From contig OZ240251.1 of NCBI GenBank assembly GCA_965198285.1, forward strand, positions 1,488,001-1,552,000: 64,000 nt of DNA, given 5' to 3'. The number at the start of each line of letters is the position of its first letter. Within the stretch, counting starts at the first letter, position 1. Of the stretch, positions 27,990 through 36,300 are shown in pieces. This DNA comes from UBA11872 sp965198285 (lineage in GTDB: Bacteria; Chloroflexota; UBA11872). The notes under the pieces are model-generated. The model made no database searches, was not told the DNA's origin, and saw only the letters and a program-made list of their open reading frames with translations. Position numbers and translations under genes: made by a program.

Positions 27990-28544
27990 CTAGCCACCAA
28001 CCCCTGGCCACAGACAACTTCCCATCCGTCCCCAGATAGTGTACACTAGCCGAGTAAACCTCGCAACCCCTCCCCAATGCCCACCGCCTCGCTCCTGCTC
28101 CTGCCGCTCAAACCCCTCCTGAGCTTGATCCCGTCCGTTCTGCGCCTGTTCCCTGTCCTGCTCCGCCCGCCTCCGATGGCCGCCCGCCTCTCCCCGCTCG
28201 CTCTGCTCCCGTTCGTGCCACGCCTGCCCACGTTCGCGCTGCGCCCCCTCGCGTTCCTGCCAACCCCGTCCAACCACCCCCGCCGCCATCCCGGCGTCCG
28301 CAGCCGGGACCCAGCAGCACCCAACAGTCCCGGCCCACCCAGCCACCCCGATCTCCCAACCATCCCAAGCTCGCCATACCCTCGATTCCCGCGCCCCCAA
28401 ACCCCGCAAAAAAGCACCCCGCGCAGCCTCAAGAGTTTTTTGGAAAAAACTCTTACCGCGCGCGAGACCCCGACGTCCGCCCACTCCAGCCACCCTCAGC
28501 AGCGATCCGCCCAGCCCCCCACAGCGGCCGCCTCTTCCCGTCAT
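27990..28544 (-). pseudogene. Possible decayed coiled-coil tail (Uma2-like), region mostly non-coding
   Basis: Reading the minus strand, about 28100-28260 encodes Glu/Arg/Gln repeats such as QEREGAQRERGQAW and EQDREQAQNGRDQAQE, similar to the charged tails of Uma2-family endonucleases. The rest of the open frame is glycine-rich and not protein-like. It may be the 3' remains of such a gene, or chance in a strongly C-biased region. The gap 27875-28805 otherwise holds only repeats. Confidence 0.25.
28290..28308. repeat. REP-like palindrome CCCGGC...GCCGGG, copy 2
   Basis: Arms at 28290-28295 and 28303-28308 with a 7-nt centre, followed by ACCCAGCAGCACC. Same orientation as the copies at 20482 and 28545. 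Confidence 0.75.
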
Positions 28545-28563
28545 CCCGGCGTCTTCAGCCGGG
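28545..28563. repeat. REP-like palindrome CCCGGC...GCCGGG, copy 3
   Basis: Arms at 28545-28550 and 28558-28563. The following ACCCAGCACCACGGTCAGTCCC closely matches the bases after copy 1 (ACCCACCACCCCGGTCAATCCC), so the repeat unit extends about 25 bp beyond the palindrome. Confidence 0.75.
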
Positions 28564-28722
28564 ACCCAGCACCACGGTCAGTCCCAGCGCACCCATGCCC
28601 CCCCGGCCTCCCCAGCATCCCGAGCCCACCTCCCCCTCTTTTCTCACTTCCCACTTCTCTCCGCTCACTCCTTCCTCCCCGCCCCCCAGCCGTCGCAGTC
28701 CCGCCCCAAAAATCCGCCAAAT

Positions 28723-28777
28723 CTCGCGACCGCCGGCCGGGAACACCCCTAAGGGGTTCCCGGCCGGCGGTCGCGAG
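28723..28777. repeat. Near-perfect 25-bp inverted repeat (hairpin family member 2)
   Basis: The arms 28723-28749 and 28753-28777 pair apart from a 2-nt CA bulge (28744-28745), with a TAA loop. The flank AAAAATCCGCCAAATCTCGCGA is shared, in reverse orientation, with the hairpin at 49458-49512, as is GCGAGTACCCCC on the other side. The stem interiors differ between the two. It lies at the upstream edge of the repeat region next to the defence operon. Confidence 0.85.
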
Positions 28778-28805
28778 TACCCCCAAAACGCGCCGCCTCG
28801 CTGCC

Positions 28806-29453
28806 CTATCCGGTCCCTCGCATCCGCGGCTGAACCTCCGCCACCGACACGCAAACCCGCGGAATCGCAATCCCCGGCCCCGGCCGCATCACCGTCACCA
28901 CCGGCGCCAGGTGACCTCCCGAGTACGTCTCGATCGGAACCACGCTGTGGGCATACCCCCGGTTCGCCTCATGACCCGTCCGCGAGTCGTACCCCAGCCC
29001 CAGCGGCGACGCCTCCCCGCGCTGCACCGCCATCACGTCCAGCGGGTGCCCCCAATCCGCCACCCAAACCCCCTGGAATCCCGGCGGCAGGTCAACCCGC
29101 AGCAGCACCTCGCCAATCCACCCGCGCCACCGCCGTCCACCCTCCCCGCCGAAGTACGGCGAGTCGTCCAGCCACTGCGGCTTCGGATCCAGGAACCCCT
29201 CCACCGTGTACAGCCCCTCGAACTCCGGCGTCAGCTCGGTGCTGAAGAACGCCCGCTTCCGCGCCCTCAGCCCGCCCGCCGTCCCCAGGATCAACGGCAG
29301 TCGATTCCGCCGCGTGTAATGCCAGAACGTCAGCCCACCGTCCGCACGCCAATCCGGCCGCCCCGGATCATCCTGGAACCCGCAATCGCCCAGCAGCTCG
29401 CCCCGCCCGCCGAGAAACCGATCCCCCAGCCGCCCCTGCCGACCGGAGTTCAC
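28806..29453 (-). CDS. Hypothetical protein with HYT motif, possibly ADP-ribosyltransferase-like
   Basis: I do not recognise the family with certainty. From residue about 41 the sequence reads LTFWHYTRRNRLPLILGTAG, which resembles the start of DarT-like and other ADP-ribosyltransferase-fold proteins (HYT then LxxIL). Further blocks are FFSTELTPEFEGLYTVEGFL, LLRVDLPPGFQGVWVADW and a C-terminal GHLAPVVTVMRPGPGIAIP. The 215 aa include a doubtful first 40 residues. It is separated from the defence operon by the repeat region and ends 28 bp from the adh gene on the same strand. The enzymatic idea is inference only. Confidence 0.55.
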   Translation of the reverse strand: MNSGRQGRLGDRFLGGRGELLGDCGFQDDPGRPDWRADGGLTFWHYTRRNRLPLILGTAGGLRARKRAFFSTELTPEFEGLYTVEGFLDPKPQWLDDSPYFGGEGGRRWRGWIGEVLLRVDLPPGFQGVWVADWGHPLDVMAVQRGEASPLGLGYDSRTGHEANRGYAHSVVPIETYSGGHLAPVVTVMRPGPGIAIPRVCVSVAEVQPRMRGTG

Positions 29454-29480
29454 GTCACCGCCAATCGCAGCAACCTCGCC

Positions 29481-30527
29481 CTAACTCCAGTCGAACAGGA
29501 TCTTCCCAGCGGTAGCCCTGTCGGCCAGTTCAAACGCCTCGACGGCGTCCTCAGGCCGGAACCGATGCGTGATCAGCGACTTGATCGGGACCTGGCGACG
29601 GCGCACGAAGTCGACCAGCCCTTCCCACTCATGCTGCTTGTAGAGCCACGACCCACGCAGCGTCACCTCCCGAAAGATGATCTGCTCGCTGGGCGCAATC
29701 GTCGGATCGTGACCCACGCCAACCTCCACGTACGTCCCCTGCGTCCGCAGCGCGTCCACCGCCGCGCCGCGCGCCGCCGGCTGACCACTCGTGTCGATCG
29801 ATGCCGCCACCCCTTCGCCCCCGACCGCGTCAACGATACGTTCGATCAGGTCGGGATCGGAAGTGTCCAACGCCACCTGCGCCCCGCATTCCAGCGCCAG
29901 CGCCCGCCGCTCGGCGGCGGGATCCACCCCGATCACCGTCGCCCCCCGCGCCCGGCCCAGCATCACGCACGCCAGCCCCACGGGTCCCAGTCCAAATACC
30001 GCCAGCGGACGTTCCCCGGAGGCGTCGGTCTTTCGCAGTGCTCCGTAGGCCGTCCCCACGTTGCACGACAGCAGCGCGCCCATTTCGAAGTCGAATTCGT
30101 CGGGCAGCGGCAGCGCGTTACGCGCCGGTGCCAACAGGTACGCCGCGTTCGTGCCGTGCCGGTGCCGGCTGAAGTGCTCCGCGTCCGCGCAGAACATCCC
30201 CTCGCCACGACGGCAGTGCACGCAATGTCCACAGCCCACGATGCCGAACACCACCACCCGGTCGCCCACCGCCGGATACCCCACGCCCGGCCCCACCGCG
30301 TCCACGATCCCCGTGTTCTCATGGCCCAGCGCCCACTGACTCCAGCCGTACTCGTCGCGCGTTACTGCGGGCGTCCGGTAGTGATGCAGGTCGCTGCCGC
30401 AGATCGCCGACATCATCGTCCGGACGCGCATCTCGCCCGGTCCCGGCTCGTCAACCGCGGCGCTGCCCACCTCTACCCGCTCGTCGCCCGGGCACCGCAC
30501 ACACGTCATCTGGGGAACAGCGGCCAT
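29481..30527 (-). CDS. Zinc-dependent alcohol dehydrogenase (MDR family)
   Basis: A 348-aa medium-chain dehydrogenase. Catalytic zinc ligands are C43 in ICGSDLHHY and H69-E70 in ALGHENTG. The structural zinc loop is GCGHCVHCRRGEGMFC with four cysteines. The NAD(P) fold shows FGLGPVGLACVMLGRARGA. Relatives include threonine, sorbitol and other polyol dehydrogenases; no neighbour fixes the substrate. It is divergent from the glycerophosphodiesterase gene, with 76 bp between them. Confidence 0.92.
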   Translation of the reverse strand: MAAVPQMTCVRCPGDERVEVGSAAVDEPGPGEMRVRTMMSAICGSDLHHYRTPAVTRDEYGWSQWALGHENTGIVDAVGPGVGYPAVGDRVVVFGIVGCGHCVHCRRGEGMFCADAEHFSRHRHGTNAAYLLAPARNALPLPDEFDFEMGALLSCNVGTAYGALRKTDASGERPLAVFGLGPVGLACVMLGRARGATVIGVDPAAERRALALECGAQVALDTSDPDLIERIVDAVGGEGVAASIDTSGQPAARGAAVDALRTQGTYVEVGVGHDPTIAPSEQIIFREVTLRGSWLYKQHEWEGLVDFVRRRQVPIKSLITHRFRPEDAVEAFELADRATAGKILFDWS

Positions 30528-30603
30528 TGCGCTACCTCCGACCTGGAACCAGCCCGCTTATCATGCGCCTCGGACCCAGGCGCACCAAACGAGAAAGACG
30601 CGC

Positions 30604-31455
30604 ATGGCAGACGTCGCCGGATTCCGGCTCATCGCTCACCGCGGTGCGTCTGCGGCCGCGCCCGAAAACACGCGCGCCGCATTTCGGCTCGCCGCCCTCC
30701 ACGGCGCCCACGAGATCGAAACCGACACGCGTTATACGCGCGATGGCCGCGTTGTGCTCTTTCACGACCGGACCCTGCGTACCAAACTTGGCCGATCCGG
30801 CGCAGCCGAGGACTTGACGCTGGCAGAACTCCAGGCGCTGGATATCGGTGCGTGGTTCGACCGCACGGGAGCGGCCGCTCTGAACGACCCGGCCGCCGGC
30901 TGGGACGACGATCCTCCCGACCCGTCCGCGCCGGAGTACCTGCTCGGATTCGACGACTATCTCGATGAGTTCGGCGAACGCTTCCACCACAACATCGAAA
31001 TCAAGGGCGAGTCGCCCGACCTGCCGCGGGCTGTGTTCGCGTCGATCGACGCCGCCGGCATTCGCTCGCGCTGCACGTTCATCTCGTTTCACCTGGCCCA
31101 GCTTGAGCGGCTGCGAGCGCTGGTGCCGGACATCATGGCCGGCTGGCTTTTCGCGCGCGCGGGCGACCCCTGTCCCTCGCCCGAGACTGTCGTGCACGAA
31201 TGCCGCCGGCTTCGCCTGCAGCAGTGCAATCCCCGACTCTCCGCCCTGACCGAGCAACTCGTGTGGGCCGCGCACGACGCCGGCCTGGAGGTCCGAGCTT
31301 TTGGCATCCGTACCCCGGCGGAGTTGCAGCGGGCCGTGCGCCTAGGCGCCGACGGAGCGACCGTAGACTGGTTCCGGGCCAGCCGCCGGCTGCTTGTTGC
31401 CAATCAGCGCAACGATGGCGCGCGTCTCGGGGAAGGGCAACCAGCGTGGCACTGA
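30604..31455 (+). CDS. Glycerophosphodiester phosphodiesterase family protein
   Basis: The 283-aa TIM-barrel protein has the GDPD motifs H12-R13, E39-X-D41 and H54-D55 (LIAHRGAS, EIETDTRYT and VLFHDRTLR). The family releases glycerol-3-phosphate from glycerophosphodiesters. No signal peptide is visible, so it should act in the cytoplasm. Its stop overlaps the start of the next gene by 10 bp. Confidence 0.92.
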   Translation: MADVAGFRLIAHRGASAAAPENTRAAFRLAALHGAHEIETDTRYTRDGRVVLFHDRTLRTKLGRSGAAEDLTLAELQALDIGAWFDRTGAAALNDPAAGWDDDPPDPSAPEYLLGFDDYLDEFGERFHHNIEIKGESPDLPRAVFASIDAAGIRSRCTFISFHLAQLERLRALVPDIMAGWLFARAGDPCPSPETVVHECRRLRLQQCNPRLSALTEQLVWAAHDAGLEVRAFGIRTPAELQRAVRLGADGATVDWFRASRRLLVANQRNDGARLGEGQPAWH

Positions 31456-32141
31456 GCGGGCGTACCTATCTGCCCGTCGCCCTGAACCTACAGGGGCAGT
31501 CGGCCGTGGTGGTCGGCGCGGGCGAGCCTGCTTACTTCAAGGCCTGCCTGCTAACCGACTTCGGAATCGCAACCACCGTCATCGCTTCCCCTGACGGCGC
31601 GGATCCGTTCGACGAGCGGCTGCAGGACATGCACGACGCTGGCGAACTTCGCCTGGAACGGCGGACCTACGAGCCCTCGGACCTGGACGGCCATCGCGTC
31701 GCCATCATTGCCACCGGCGATCGCGCTGTTGACTACGCCATCGAGGCCGACGCCCGCGCCGCCGGGCTGCTGGTGAACGTGGTGGACGATCCCGCGCACT
31801 GCGACTTCTTCGCGTCGGCCTACGTGCGGTATGGGGCGATCTCGATAGCCGTAAACAGCGGCGGCGCCAGTCCGGGCTTCACCGGCGCGCTCAAGGACGA
31901 CCTGGCCCAGCGCTACGGACCGGAAATTGAGGAGCACCTGGAGCACTACCTGGCGTGGCGCCGCCTGGTCCGCGAGAGAGTCGACGGATTCCCGAATCGC
32001 GAGCGTCTTTGGCGCGGACTCCGTGCCGATGGCCTGTACGACCTGCTGCGCACCGAGGGCCCGGACGCCGCGCGAGCGCTTGTGGAAGCCAGGATCAACG
32101 CCTGGGCCGCCTCGCAGCCGTCCTCAGACGGTCGGAGCTAG
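31446..32141 (+). CDS. Precorrin-2 dehydrogenase / sirohydrochlorin ferrochelatase-like (Met8/CysG N-terminal domain)
   Basis: The 231-aa protein matches the NAD-dependent part of siroheme synthases: VVVGAGEPAYFKACLL is the Rossmann loop, VNVVDDPAHCDFF is the segment with the catalytic aspartate, and ISIAVNSGGASPGFTGALK follows. It would convert precorrin-2 to siroheme. The usual GGGXVAXRK loop is changed to GAGEPAYFK. The GTG at 31446 overlaps the GDPD stop; the frame stays open upstream but that part is out of family. No methyltransferase CobA/SUMT lies nearby. Confidence 0.85.
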   Translation: MALSGRTYLPVALNLQGQSAVVVGAGEPAYFKACLLTDFGIATTVIASPDGADPFDERLQDMHDAGELRLERRTYEPSDLDGHRVAIIATGDRAVDYAIEADARAAGLLVNVVDDPAHCDFFASAYVRYGAISIAVNSGGASPGFTGALKDDLAQRYGPEIEEHLEHYLAWRRLVRERVDGFPNRERLWRGLRADGLYDLLRTEGPDAARALVEARINAWAASQPSSDGRS

Positions 32142-33598
32142 ATCTCCGCCTGGTCGCTCACCATCGCGGGCATCATGACCGACTCGGAGGTCCCGTGGAT
32201 GACCTTGTTCGCGGCCGGCACCACCGTCACCAGAACCCCGCTCAGCCGGGCCTTGCCGTCCACCACCATGTAGTACGGCGAAATGCGTGCCCGTCCGGTC
32301 AGCGGACGGACCGCGTCGGCGTCGACGTCGTAGTAGCTCACTCGAACGCGCCGGCTCTGATGGAACTGCTGCAGGATGTACGGCGTCGAATCGAAGCTCG
32401 CCAGCGCGTTGTCCACGGCTGCGTCCCACGCTGTCTGATTGACGTCGTGCCCGATGGTCACGCCCCGACTGCCCCAGGCCAACTCCGAGAATCCCGACGG
32501 TTTCAGCACCAGCCGCCGCTCACGCTGCGACAACCCGCGCAAGTCCGACCAGTGCCGGATCCGCCGCTTCCCGGCCAAAAGCGGCGGATCAATCGCCGCT
32601 GTGGGTGGGATCGGCTGCGGATCGAGCAGCCAGGTCGGCGGCAGCATCCGGGCCAGCCGCGCCTGCGTGTCCTTCCCCAGGGCGCCGCGCCAGAACGTGT
32701 CTAACTCAGGGTGGTGGAACAAGTAGAACAGCAGCTTTTCTTCCAGGTAGCTCTTGAAGGGTGCCGTGACCGTCGCCAGCCGGTGCTTCATGGCGTAAAT
32801 GACGAGATCGATCTTCGGGATGTTGGGCAGGTCGTGCAGTTCCAGAAAGCGGTAGACCAGATCTACCGATTCCCAACCGTCGCAGTTGCGCATCTGGAGA
32901 GCCTCGCCGTGCAACCGCAAATCGCGCGGGTGAACCTGGCGCGCGGGGAGGCCGGCCTCGCGCAAGGCCGTCGCGGCCCAACCCATCTCGGGGCGGTAGT
33001 CCTCGGATTCGTCCGCCACGACCAGCGCCACCGACGGGTCGACAACGCTCGCCGCGCCCCGCAGCGCCTCGGCCAGTCCGTCAATGATGCCGTCCGCCCC
33101 GCCCACCAACTCAAATCCCAGATCCTGGTATGCACGGCTAATGGCGCCCAATACCCCAAAGCCGCCAGGCACCGCGTCCAGTTCGGTGGCCATGAAACCG
33201 CCGCCGTCTAGAGCCATGAGGTCGGGGCGGAGCATGATGGGCAGGGCCGAGCGGTAGCGGCGCAGCCGCCCCAGTTCGCGCACGCGCTCCGGTTTTCCCT
33301 GTTCCAGGCAGTCGAGAACCCACTTGGGCGCGCGGCCGCGAGCGGCGCTTCCGTAAAGCCTGTTGGCCGCGGTGTAGAAGGCGAGCAGGTCGTCGCCCAG
33401 CCGTTCCAGTTCGGCGACGGCAGACGGAGATAGCGGGAAGGGACTGGGGGCGATCCGCCAGGGCGTGCGGGCGGCATCCGCCGGCTCGTCACCGCCCAAG
33501 GGTGCGGCCTTGCCAATTAGCCTGGCGGCTGCTCGCTCGTCCGTTGCCGTCAGGTCCGCCATCATGCTCGGGAGCGTCAAACGGGTTTGGTACTTCAA
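32138..33598 (-). CDS. ATP-grasp-like protein (glutathionylspermidine synthase / circularly permuted type)
   Basis: The 486-aa product has no signal peptide. RRLVLKPSGFSELAWGSRGV around residue 365 looks like the ATP-binding lysine strand of circularly permuted ATP-grasp proteins, and SPYYMVVDGKARLSGVLVTV near the end is a conserved C-terminal strand. FMATELDAVPGGFGVL near residue 136 is typical of this superfamily. Members ligate peptides or amino compounds; I cannot name the substrates. It converges on the Met8-like gene, with a 4-bp overlap of the two stops. Confidence 0.62.
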   Translation of the reverse strand: MKYQTRLTLPSMMADLTATDERAAARLIGKAAPLGGDEPADAARTPWRIAPSPFPLSPSAVAELERLGDDLLAFYTAANRLYGSAARGRAPKWVLDCLEQGKPERVRELGRLRRYRSALPIMLRPDLMALDGGGFMATELDAVPGGFGVLGAISRAYQDLGFELVGGADGIIDGLAEALRGAASVVDPSVALVVADESEDYRPEMGWAATALREAGLPARQVHPRDLRLHGEALQMRNCDGWESVDLVYRFLELHDLPNIPKIDLVIYAMKHRLATVTAPFKSYLEEKLLFYLFHHPELDTFWRGALGKDTQARLARMLPPTWLLDPQPIPPTAAIDPPLLAGKRRIRHWSDLRGLSQRERRLVLKPSGFSELAWGSRGVTIGHDVNQTAWDAAVDNALASFDSTPYILQQFHQSRRVRVSYYDVDADAVRPLTGRARISPYYMVVDGKARLSGVLVTVVPAANKVIHGTSESVMMPAMVSDQAEI

Positions 33599-33795
33599 GG
33601 CCCGGAACCGCGGGAGTCTAACAGCGCGTCGGTAAGGGACGGATCAGGTCGCGGCCAATTCGGCAACACGTGCCTATCCCTGCGGTTCGTCACCTTTCTT
33701 ACCGGAAGAGCCGCGGCGCATGTGAAACAATAGGAATATGTCGCGCCGTGCGACCGCGCGCGGGTACGAGCCCCGCCCCCACACCCCGAAAGCCC

Positions 33796-36258
33796 ATGGC
33801 CTTTTTGCGACGCACTCCCACACTTAGCCGGACAGGCCTGCGACTCGCGGGTCTGGTTGCCCTGTCGCTGGCTGGAACTGTGCTAGTCGCCTGCGAGGCG
33901 TTCATCCAAACGGTGGAGCCAACGCCCACGCTCATCACGCGCACCGAGTCGGTGCGCCAGCGACCGATGGTTCCGGTGTCGCGCGGGCAACTGATTGAGG
34001 CCATTCGCACCACGGCGCGCGTGGAGGCGCTCAACCGCACGGAACTGGCGTTCAAGACGAACGGTCGAGTGAAAGCCATGTACATCACCCAGGGCGACGA
34101 GGTCAAGGAAGGCGACATCCTGGCCGAACTGGAGACCGGCCGTCTGGAATCGGACATTGAAAGTTCACAAGAGGCGCTGCAGAACGCGGAGTTGCGGCTG
34201 GATGCGGCCCGCACCCGCGCCAGGGACGAGCGGGCGGCGGCGCAGCGCGCGGTCGCCAACGCCGAGTTGGCGCTGGAGGATCAACGTACGGCCTTTATCA
34301 AACTCCTGCGTCGCGCTACGGCCGAGCAACTGGAGCAGTTGAAACTAGATTTGGCCTCTCGCGACGATCGCGGCGGCGCCGACCTCAGCATCGTCGAGGC
34401 CGAGGCGTCCCTCGTCCGCGCTCAGCGCGCGGTGACAAATGCCGAAGGCCGGCTGGCTGAAGTCAGGGCCGAGGCCGCCGGAGTCATTTCGCAGGCGCAG
34501 GCGGAGGCGCAAGCCCGTGCGTCCCTGGACGGACTCCGGGCCGACCTGACCGTGGCGATCGAGAACCTGCGCGCGCTTGAATCCGGAACGTCGACGACCG
34601 AAGCCGCGCCGATCGACGCGGCTCGCGCCCAGGTGGAGGCCGCCCTGGCCGCCGTTGCCACAGCCCGGGCCGTGCTGGTCAGGGCTGAGCAGGACGTAGT
34701 TAACGCCCAGGACGTCCTAGACAGCGTGGACGCAAATGTGCGCATGCCGGTGCTGGATGACATTCACCGGGTGAAGTCCGCCATCGTCGCCAAGCAGGCC
34801 GAGGTAGAAGTGCTTGCCGAGAATCTTCACGAAGTCACCTATCAGCCCTTTCCCCATGTCGTGCAGCAAGCCGAGGAGAACCTGGAAAGAGCCCGGCTGA
34901 CGCGCGACGAGATCGTCAAGACCAGCTCACGTGCGTCCGATCAGGCAAAACAACGGGCTGCACTCGACTACCAGGCCGCGCAGCGCGCTTTCGATGAGGC
35001 CATCAAGCCGGCTTCGCCGGGGGAAGTCGCAACGGCTCGGGCTAACTACGACATCGCCCTCGCGGCGTTGGCTCAGCTCGAAACCGACCTCGCCGAATTG
35101 CTTGACGGAGGCACCGAAGCGGAAGCCGGCGAGCGCCTGGTGCAACAGGCCCGATCCGAGTTCGAAGTCCAACTGGCTACAGCATCCGCCAACCGCGACT
35201 TGGCCCAGCACAAGCTGCGAGATGCCCGGAACAGTCTTCGGTCACTCGTTGGTAGCGGGACTATCCAGCAGGCGGTGGAACGCGTGGCCGAGGCCATGCG
35301 GATCGACCAGAGCAGTTCACTTGCGGCGGCGCGGGCGCGCGTACAAGCGGCAACCGCCAGGGTTGACCAGTACCTGCGCGGACAAAGCGAGACGGCAGCC
35401 GTGGCGCGCCACACTGAAGAACTCCTGACCGTTAGTCTCAACGCGGAGCCCGACGCCGAGGCGGCGCTGGAGGCAGCACTCGCCGATCTGCGCGTGGCGG
35501 AGGTGCGCTACGAGGAGGCGACCGGAACACCCTCACTGGCCCAACTGCGGGTGGGGTTGAACAACGAGCGGGCGGCGCTGCTCGACTTCGAGGCCGCTAT
35601 TGAAAACTTCGATCGATTCGAGCGCGGCGAATCGGCGACCGACTTCGAGTTGCAGATTCTCGAGAACGAAGTCGAACGCAGCCGCATCGCGCTGGAAGCG
35701 CTTCTCACTCAGTCCGAGGACAACGTGATCCGGGCGCCGTTCGACGGGCAGATTACGTTTACGCGCGGCCGCGCCGGTTCCGAGGCACGGGCGTTCAACG
35801 AAGTGATCGGGATTGCCGATCCTTCGGGGCTCATCATCGAGGTCCGAATTGCCGAACAAGACCAGTCCAAGATGTCGGTTGGGCAGCCGGCCGAGGTTGC
35901 ACTGGACGCGTTCCCCGGCGTGAAGTTCGACGGCTCGGTCAGCGCCATTCCGCGCACAATCGTCACCCAAACGGGTCAGACCGTGCGCATTCCCGACGCG
36001 TTGATCGACGTGGATTTCGAACGCGACGGCGTGCAGATGGGCATGCTCGCACGGGTCAACATCACCCTGCAGGTCAAGGACGACGTGCTGAAGATCCCGG
36101 TCACCTCGTTGCGCGACTTGAACGAACGCACGTTCGTCGAGACGGTCGTCAACGAGCAGCGACGTAGCCTGCCCGTCGTCACTGGTATCCGAAGCGACAG
36201 CGAGGTCGAAGTCCTCTCCGGGCTTGAAGAGGGCCAGATGATCTTCGCCTCGCCCTAA
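33796..36258 (+). CDS. Lipoprotein membrane-fusion (MacA/HlyD-type) protein with very long coiled coil
   Basis: The ATG at 33796 opens a signal peptide ending in VLVAC. GRVKAMYITQGDEVKEGDI is the first half of the biotinyl-lipoyl domain and VIRAPFDGQITFTRGRAGS the second, separated by some 550 residues of Ala/Glu/Gln/Arg-rich helix that should form one or more long hairpins. A beta-barrel with PDALIDVDFERDG and VTSLRDLNERTFVE follows. At 820 aa it is about twice a usual MacA. With the next three genes it forms a MacB-type exporter; the long hairpin would reach far from the membrane. Confidence 0.87.
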   Translation: MAFLRRTPTLSRTGLRLAGLVALSLAGTVLVACEAFIQTVEPTPTLITRTESVRQRPMVPVSRGQLIEAIRTTARVEALNRTELAFKTNGRVKAMYITQGDEVKEGDILAELETGRLESDIESSQEALQNAELRLDAARTRARDERAAAQRAVANAELALEDQRTAFIKLLRRATAEQLEQLKLDLASRDDRGGADLSIVEAEASLVRAQRAVTNAEGRLAEVRAEAAGVISQAQAEAQARASLDGLRADLTVAIENLRALESGTSTTEAAPIDAARAQVEAALAAVATARAVLVRAEQDVVNAQDVLDSVDANVRMPVLDDIHRVKSAIVAKQAEVEVLAENLHEVTYQPFPHVVQQAEENLERARLTRDEIVKTSSRASDQAKQRAALDYQAAQRAFDEAIKPASPGEVATARANYDIALAALAQLETDLAELLDGGTEAEAGERLVQQARSEFEVQLATASANRDLAQHKLRDARNSLRSLVGSGTIQQAVERVAEAMRIDQSSSLAAARARVQAATARVDQYLRGQSETAAVARHTEELLTVSLNAEPDAEAALEAALADLRVAEVRYEEATGTPSLAQLRVGLNNERAALLDFEAAIENFDRFERGESATDFELQILENEVERSRIALEALLTQSEDNVIRAPFDGQITFTRGRAGSEARAFNEVIGIADPSGLIIEVRIAEQDQSKMSVGQPAEVALDAFPGVKFDGSVSAIPRTIVTQTGQTVRIPDALIDVDFERDGVQMGMLARVNITLQVKDDVLKIPVTSLRDLNERTFVETVVNEQRRSLPVVTGIRSDSEVEVLSGLEEGQMIFASP

Positions 36259-36300
36259 GTAGGCGCTTCGGGCCATGCCGCGCATTCCCGTGAGGTTTCG

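Noticed and set aside
20048..28805. Prophage or integrative element
   Set aside because: No integrase, recombinase, transposase or structural phage gene was seen, and no tRNA attachment site; only repeats flank the operon.
28077..30968. A very long plus-strand open frame rich in Pro, Arg and Ser
   Set aside because: It runs antiparallel to two recognisable minus-strand genes and a repeat region, and its sequence is low-complexity, as expected for a shadow frame in high-GC DNA.
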